DNA of 64,000 nucleotides from Marchantia polymorpha subsp. ruderalis (lineage: Eukaryota > Streptophyta > Marchantiopsida > Marchantiales > Marchantiaceae), in assembly GCA_037833965.1 (NCBI GenBank), contig AP031355.1, positions 20,919,501-20,983,500 on the forward strand, written 5' to 3'. This document shows, in pieces, positions 58,701 to 64,000 of this stretch (positions within the stretch are counted from its first letter, which is position 1; each line of letters begins with the position of its first letter). The notes under the pieces were generated by a model. The model was not told where the DNA came from. It was given only the letters and a program-made list of their open reading frames with translations, and made no database searches. The translations under genes were made by a program, and so were the position numbers.

Positions 58701-61153
58701 CGTCTCTCTGGCGACGCACTTCCTATCTCCGTCGCAATCGTCGCCGTGTCTGCACTGTCAGCTGGCAACACCAGTCTGCGTGCCTTCTGCTTCGGCCGGC
58801 TGTATGGCTCGCACAGCGGCCGCGGTCGAATGGGAACAGAGAGTTCTTGATGCTGCTCCTCTTCGGCCTCTTCCCTCCATCGCCGCTTCCGCGGCACTCG
58901 CGCTGCAGGGGTGTGTCTCCCTTCGTCTCTCCGTCTTGATGGGGTAGAAGTCGGTGACTCCTCCGCATCAGTGTCGACCTCGTTCTCCCGCACATACTTC
59001 CCGGGATGGTCGATGGACAATGGCGGAAAATGTTCAAGCTCCGCCGCTGTCAAACAATTCCGCTGTCGATAAAAATTGATGAGGAAAGGAGAAAGATGGT
59101 TTAGCGTTCCCCCCTTCTCCTCAAACGCGTGCTGTCGCATCACTCTGTGCAGGATGCTCGCCCAGTGAATTGGAGTTCCCTCGATGACGCACTCCACAAA
59201 AGAGACCTGCCACAATGTGATGTAGCAGGCGCGGTGCGGCTGCAGTAATTGCATCAGCGCCGCGGACAAAGTCCGGCGAAATCGATCTTTGTAATCACGG
59301 GTCCTGTACCCATTCTTGGTAGACCTCCCGGTCTTGAACAGCTCCACAAATTGCGCTTCTTCTTGCTTGGTCACCTTGATGCTCTCGCTGTCGAAAAGGA
59401 GATGCCCTGGCATGCCAGCACATCTTCCCAACGCCTGCGCCCAATCTTGGACTGTCCACCGGTCAACATGCGGACGCAATCCGCGCGAGGGTGGTCCCTG
59501 TGGCTCTAGCCACTCGCGCACCATATTCGCGCAGATGTAATTCCATCCCCATAGCAAGAAATCGAGCTTTCTTGCTATTAAGCGCTCTTCGAAAGCGCGC
59601 AGCCCGTTCTGCGGCAGGCGAAGTGGCACCATCCGCAATCTGCTCGGTCTCGTCATTGCGTTCCTGGGGTTCGCTCGCCCGCTCATTCTACTTCCGCACT
59701 GTCCGCGTTTCCTTCTCTCTCGGCAAACTCTAATCGCTCTCAATTCCAAATCACGCGCAGTCACTTCTCCCTCAATCAACAAGAAATCTCCTGTGCGACG
59801 ACGACGAGAATGGTCCGCAGCCAGCAGATGGATGCGCGCAGCGCGCACAAGAGATTGGAATCGCGAATTCAAGAATGGGACGCTCTCCGCCGCCCGGTCG
59901 AAGGTCATGGTCGTCTCTTGGTCGTGAAGAACGTCTCACTTGATGGCCGCGCCGGCGGTACGCTGGAACGGTCTTCGCTCTCACGCGCGGCTTCACGCTC
60001 CGCCGTCGTCGATTAAACTCTCACGCTCGAATTGGCGGATTTGAACTCCGCGAGCGTGTCACCCTCCGGACATGGGGGCGTAGCGCCGAAGGCGAGTTTT
60101 CCGCCTTGCGCGGTACACTTGTTCGTACCGCCCCTCGGCCAATCTCCTTCTGCCTTGACGCGTGCGTCCGCATGTCGGACGAAAATTCAACTCCTGCCTG
60201 TGCGCAGGCAGGGGCCTCGGCGGATTCTCCGCCGGCGCGGAACTTGAACATCCTCCTGTGCACAGGCGTTCTCCTGTGCGCAGGCGAATTCCGTCCGCGG
60301 CGCTGCGCTGGCGCGGAAGGCATTGACCGTGGTCAGCCGTCTCCGTCCAGTCTGTCCGTTCCTTGTCTCTCCGTCGGCGCTTCCGCCGCCGCAACTCCGT
60401 CCGTCCAAGAGCGCATCCACCCGTGCCGTCCGCACGGTCCGTACCTATTGGATTACTCTGGCGGCTCTTCCGACGTACGCTGCGCTGCGCTGGCGCGGAA
60501 GGCGCCGTACACTTTCTACCTCACAAGGCGCATTTCTAGGGCCCAAGGCGGATCTCCCGCCGACGCCGAAGTGCCTGTGCACAGGCGAACGCCTGTGCGT
60601 AGGCGGACTTCGCGCCTTCCCTAACCCTACTTCGCCTGTGCACAGGCGAACGCCTTCGTCCGCGCATAGGACAAAACTTGAATCCCCCTTCCGCGCAGGC
60701 GGAATTCGCGCCGGTGGCGAACTCCTTCCGCCGCAGGCGACCGCCTCCGTTTCTTCCAGTAGCGATAACTCCCTAAGTCCTCGTCCGTTCCAAGCGTTCT
60801 TGGGCTCGTTGGAATCAGCGCGTCGAGCTCTTTCCAACGGGATCCTAACTTGGTCAAGGCGCCCGAGGGTTACCTAATTACGAGGGTTTCCCTACAGCCG
60901 CGGACACAACCTCCGAAGGCGGGTTTTGCGCCTTGCGCCGTAGAGATCCTAACTGCGGAGCTCGCAGGGAGGGTGGTGCCTGACCTTACTACTGCACCCC
61001 AAATCCCAAATTCTACAAGATCCCTTGAGAATCCCCGCGATCTTCCGGATTCACTCTGTTTTGATGTACCGAAGGCTATTTACAATGCTGCCAGGGTACA
61101 GTTTTCCAAAAATGTTTTAATTTCCTCAAAATTGCCAAAAGTGGGGTACCACA
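55762..61153 (-). mobile_element. Solo giant LTR with intact ORF1 (5.39 kb)
   Basis: It has TGTAATAACCC and GGGGTACCACA ends and target duplication GTCCG (55757-55761 and 61154-61158). Almost every base matches the solo LTR at 19047-24450. Leader palindromes of the CGCCTGTGCACAGGCG type lie at about 60190-60740, upstream of ORF1 on the minus strand. Confidence 0.92.
56774..59908 (-). CDS. LTR-encoded ORF1 protein, intact (1044 aa)
   Basis: Fully open. First ATG is at 59908 (MTFDRAAESVPFLNSRFQSL); the ATG shared by all copies is at 59656 (MTRPSRLRMVPLRL). From the first Met: N-terminal domain about 85-310 (LDFLLWGWNYICANMVREWL; FEEKGGTLNHLSPFLINF), basic motifs about 345-397 (VPRKRRWREE; RPKQKARRLVLP), a low-complexity region about 400-690 rich in Pro, Ser, Ala, His and Arg written largely by palindromic DNA units (SPVHRSPVHRTPPHVPPVHR; APSAVGPIGQG), SALDILATSSEAA, acidic run TEEEEEEI, a conserved LLRYLDRKVDKYADPLQPGS segment, coiled coil about 825-960 and a basic tail. 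It has no catalytic motif that I recognise. A structural or nucleic-acid-binding role in the element's life cycle is inference only. It is the best-preserved copy here, although it sits in a solo LTR. Confidence 0.85.
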   Translation of the reverse strand: MTFDRAAESVPFLNSRFQSLVRAARIHLLAADHSRRRRTGDFLLIEGEVTARDLELRAIRVCRERRKRGQCGSRMSGRANPRNAMTRPSRLRMVPLRLPQNGLRAFEERLIARKLDFLLWGWNYICANMVREWLEPQGPPSRGLRPHVDRWTVQDWAQALGRCAGMPGHLLFDSESIKVTKQEEAQFVELFKTGRSTKNGYRTRDYKDRFRRTLSAALMQLLQPHRACYITLWQVSFVECVIEGTPIHWASILHRVMRQHAFEEKGGTLNHLSPFLINFYRQRNCLTAAELEHFPPLSIDHPGKYVRENEVDTDAEESPTSTPSRRRDEGRHTPAARVPRKRRWREEAEEEQHQELSVPIRPRPLCEPYSRPKQKARRLVLPADSADTATIATEIGSASPERREEARTTAGATGHAATSSGERPPTGQGPPELPRAMRTDVPFAHRRTSADGRASADRRTQVDVDLRLRVGRSSAPVHRSPVHRSPVHRTPPHVPPVHRQESTPFQRRKGKEPAEEPPTRHRPSGPDPPAHHAPQFAPSAPGPSSRGDTSRERAEAAPSAGSTPIDAPSAVGPIGQGTSGVRPPAMSPSAIDVRGATPAADKAPAHAPAHGPDTAPTDRSREQQTEERSDCPRDDISMRDAQSNPAQPPSARSPSATDDGDRENAVGNQPASDRDAARIHSPSALDILATSSEAAAVPSQAAHVEDVQPHSGQSPTQSMATEILHSDDEDGGSTEEMSGAEDTEEEEEEIVGAPAAALSEQVIPLLRYLDRKVDKYADPLQPGSYIELVRRRTRTKVHTSKLLARVDQELRDLKEKHECLWGQYKLNQKFYKHSEKMKDEKLGELTKEQVKVKEALNSEQAENRILSEELVRQTRLLEQCQLARQADEELIRSLQSECGELRAQRAEAESQLVTIEEDRRKEADRTKVETARRVAHWLKGYAHWEVKAQEKLTLREFELRAAGLLSGDSRSRRKVAKKLEAFLSKAQDTMSALEGEVSAALQRLGLRSRAEEWQGRELVRGSRPRRRRSTGSAECSVAWFRAGV

Positions 61154-61158
61154 GTCCG

Positions 61159-62128
61159 GAACGGGGCTTTCAGGGCAAGGTCTCCGGCGAAGAGCCCTCG
61201 GTGAAGTTCCTTCGGGGAAAGGCCTTCGGCGAAACAGTGAAACCCTCATAACGTTTTCAATGTGTGACGCCTTGACTCAGTTAGTGTCTCCTTGGAAAGA
61301 GCTTGCAACGCTCGTTCCAACGAGACCAAGAACTCTTCAAACGGATGAGGAATCACTGAGTTGTGAGTGTCGGAAGTTACTGATGGGAAGGGTTGAGGCA
61401 AGTCCGGCTGCGAACGTCTTCGGCTCCGGGCGTCTCCGGCTGCGAACATCTCCGGCTTCGGACGACTTCGAGACAACTGCGAGCAGGCCTTCGGCGAACT
61501 CGGAATCGGCGAACTCGGGGTCGGCGAACTCCGAGCCGGTGAAAATCGTGCAAGGGCCATCGGCGAAACAGTAAACTCGGCATATCTTTTTCATTTGTTA
61601 ACGGTTTGATTTGATTAGGGTTCTGTTGGAAAGAGCTCGCGACGCTCGTTCCAACGAGACCAAGAACTCTTCAAACGGATAAGGCGTCACTGAGTTATGA
61701 GCGTCGAAAGCGGCGGATAGGGTAGGACAACATCGAACCGGAAGACATCAAACCGGAAGACATCGAACCGGCGAACATCGTGCCGGCGCCTTCGGCGATA
61801 ACAGGTAACAGGCCTTCGGCGGTGTGCTTTCGGCGAAGGGTAAAACAGGCATAACTTTCTCAATTCATAACGGTTTGACCCAGTTAGGGTCTCGTTGAAA
61901 AGAGCTCAACATGGTCGTTCCAACGAGCCCACGAACTTGTGAAACGGAGCTAGGATCTGTGAGTTATGGGTGTCAGGAGTGACTGTTATGGATAAGCAAA
62001 GGTGTGGTCGTGCGTCTTCGGCGGGTGGATGCCTTCGGCGGTGCGCGGAAGAGGATTCCCTCCGGCGGAGATCGGGTGGTCAGGAATGTAGAATGTGCAC
62101 ACTAGCACTAGCAATCACCTAGCTAGCA
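61159..62128 (+). repeat. Three diverged tandem copies of an LTR leader module
   Basis: A module of about 130 bp recurs near 61248-61380, 61575-61710 and 61850-61975. Each begins like CATAACTTTCTCAATTCATA, contains GTTGGAAAGAGCTC and CGTTCCAACGAG, and ends like GAGTTATGAGTGTCGG. Short GC-rich, often palindromic units fill the gaps. The same module occurs once in each giant LTR upstream of ORF1. Confidence 0.65.
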
Positions 62129-62194
62129 CCACACTAGCAATCTACTAGCTAGGGTGGACCAGGGTCCACCCTAGCTAGTAGATTGCTAGTGTGG
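62129..62194. repeat. Perfect 32-bp inverted repeat with a 2-nt spacer
   Basis: Arms 62129-62160 and 62163-62194 are exact reverse complements, separated by AG. The right arm is ordinary ORF1 sequence (coding for HTSKLLARV on the minus strand); the left arm is its inverted copy. Confidence 0.92.
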
Positions 62195-64000
62195 ACTTTA
62201 GTGCGAGTCCGCCTGCGCACTAATTAGATGTAAGATCCCGGCTGAAGTGGATCGGCGTATTTATCGAATTTGGGATCCAAGTACTTCAGCAACGGTATCA
62301 CCTGCTCAGAGAGCGCCGCCGTCGGCGCTCCAACAATTTCCTCCTCCTCCTCCTCGGTATCCCCTGCTCCCGACAGTGCTTCGGTGGAGCCTCCGTCGTC
62401 ATCATCCGAGTTGAGGATTTCAGTCGCCATTGATTGCGTTGGCGACTGTCCCGAGTGGGGCGGCACGTCGTCGACGTGTGCTGCCTGCGAAGGCACCGCT
62501 GCAGCCTCGCTGCTCTTTGCCAAAATGTCTAAGGCGGTGGGCGAATGTGGCCGTGCTACATCCCCGTCGCCCGCTTGTCGGTCTTCAATCGTATCCTCTC
62601 TGCCGCCGACGTCCGCCGCCGAAGGCGATAGAGCGGAGGGTGTCTGCGTGGGGTTTGATTGCGCATCGCACACCAAAACATCGTCCCGCGGACAATCAAT
62701 CCGCTCCTCCGTCAGGTGCTGATCCCTCGATCGGTCCTGCGCGAGGGTTGTGTCCGGCCTGTGCACAGGCGCAAATGCCGGCGCCTTGTCCGCCGCAGGC
62801 GCAGCGCCGAAGGCGTATATCGCCAAAGGCGATATAGCCGGGGGCCGCTCGCCCAATGTCCCTTGGCCCGTAGGCCCTACCGCCGAAGGCGCATTTACCG
62901 CCGAACTACCCGCCGATAAAGCGGCCTCCGCACGCTCCCTGCTCGCATCTCCTCGGCCCGAAGGCCCTGGCGCCGAAGGCGCAAATCGCGGCGCGTTGTG
63001 CGCCGGAGGGTCTGGCCCCGAAGGCCTTTGTCCTGTAGGCGGATCTTCCGCCGGCTCTTCCCCTTCCTACGTTGGAACAAGGGTGATTCCTGCCTGTGCA
63101 CAGGCGGCACGTGTGGAGGTGACCTGTGCACAGGCGACCTGTGCATAGGCGAGCGCCTGTGCACAGGCGTACTGCTTCTTCCCACGCGTAGGCGTAGGTC
63201 CACGTCAGCTTGTGGTCGTCTGTCCGTCGAGGCTCGCCCGTCCGTCGAGGCTCGCCTGTGCGCAGGCGGAACACCTGTCTACAACGCACGTGGTAACTCC
63301 GGAGGCCCTTGGCCCGTAGGCGGCCTCTCGTCCGTCGAGGGTGCAGCGTGGTCCGTTGCTCCTGCGGACGTCAGCGCTCCCTCGTTCTTCTCTGGCGACG
63401 CACTTCCTTTCTCCGTCGCAATCGTCGCCGTGTCCGCGCTGCTGGCTAGTAACACAAGCCTGCGCGCCTTCTGCTTCGGCCGGCTGTACGATTCGTACAA
63501 CGGCCGCGGTCGAATGGGAGCCGTGGGTTCTTGATGCTGCTCCTCTTCAGACTCCTCTCTCCATCGCCGCTTCCGCGGCACTCTTGCTGCAGGAGTATTC
63601 CTCCCTTCGTCCCTCCGCCTTGACGGAGTAGAAGTCGGCGACTCCTCTGCATCAGTGTCGACCTCATTCTCCCGCACATACCTCCCGGGATGGTCGACGG
63701 ACAACGGCGGAAAACGAGCAAGCTCCGCCGCGGTCAAACAATTTCGCTGTCGATAAAAATTGATGAGGAAAGGAGAGAGATGATTTAGAGTTCCCCCCTT
63801 CTCCTCAAAAGCGTGTTGTCGCATCACCCTGTGCAGGATGCTCGCCCAGTGAATTGGAGTTCCCTCGATGATGCACTCCACAAAAGAGACCTGCCACAAT
63901 GTGATGTAGCAGGCGCGGTGTGGCTGCAGTAATTGCAGCAGCGCCGTAGCCAAAGTTCGGCGGAATCGATCCTTGTAATCGCGGATCTTGTACCCATTCT
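62163..64000 (-). mobile_element. Truncated giant LTR, continues past the right edge
   Basis: On the minus strand this is ORF1 from its conserved N-terminal domain to the start of the coiled coil, cut at the inverted repeat. It lacks the C-terminal coding part, the TATA-like box and the LTR terminus. It contains CGCCTGTGCACAGGCG-type units near 63090-63170. Confidence 0.8.
62224..64000 (-). pseudogene. ORF1, truncated and frameshifted copy
   Basis: The minus-strand frame enters from the right edge with the N-terminal domain (HWASILHRVMRQHAFEEKGG) and basic motif (PRKRRWREESEEE). It changes frame in the low-complexity middle (a base is lost near 63057, in the GKEPAED region). It ends at 62224, where TAA replaces the Glu codon after GSYI. 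All downstream coding sequence is gone. Confidence 0.75.

Overview
This is nuclear DNA from a land plant. The evidence is two plant-type Ty3/gypsy LTR retrotransposons, a decayed Mutator-like (MULE) transposase gene that still has GT-AG introns, solo LTRs with 5-bp target duplications, and an EVE-domain gene. I cannot name the species. A non-seed plant is possible, but that is only a guess. Almost everything between 5.5 and 64 kb is transposon sequence.

Layout: (1) 1-610, minus strand: the 5' part of an EVE-domain (THYN1-like) gene running off the left edge, with GC-rich upstream DNA. (2) 2140-5425: a MULE transposase pseudogene. (3) 5469-39113: a nest six levels deep, built mostly from one family of very long LTRs (net about 3.6-5.4 kb). 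A chimeric outer remnant holds solo LTR 6880-38109(+), which holds 10468-37165(-), which holds 12135-33662(-). That last copy was hit twice: by solo LTR 12270-16932(+) and by a 7.9-kb Ty3/gypsy element (18976-32244, -). The gypsy element's own 3' LTR was then hit by solo LTR 19047-24450(-). Exact target duplications support every step except the outermost. (4) 39114-40946: AT-rich, host-like DNA. (5) 40947-53242: the only copy of the giant-LTR family that still carries gag-pol, with 5-bp target duplication GTTAC. (6) 53849-55615: an LTR derivative without ORF1. (7) 55762-61153: a solo giant LTR with a fully open 1044-codon ORF1. (8) 61159-64000: tandem leader modules, a 32-bp inverted repeat and a further truncated giant LTR.

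The most interesting system is the giant-LTR family. Its LTR itself encodes a large protein, ORF1: an N-terminal globular-looking domain, a low-complexity middle, an acidic patch and a C-terminal coiled coil. A TATA-like box lies after the ORF1 stop. If that box starts the genomic RNA, ORF1 lies in U3 and would be carried only at the 3' end of that RNA, downstream of pol. The leader and the middle of ORF1 are packed with short palindromes (CGCCTTCGGCG, CGCCTGTGCACAGGCG, CGCCTACGCGTAGGCG). The palindrome type differs between copies, and units are gained or lost in frame. In the gag-pol copy, protease and reverse transcriptase share one frame, separated by a single TAG followed by CAACTA, which matches the tobamovirus-type UAG-CARYYA readthrough context.

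Most copies are decaying through C-to-T type nonsense changes. The gag-pol copy also lacks its primer binding site and the capsid part of gag, so it looks immobile as it stands.
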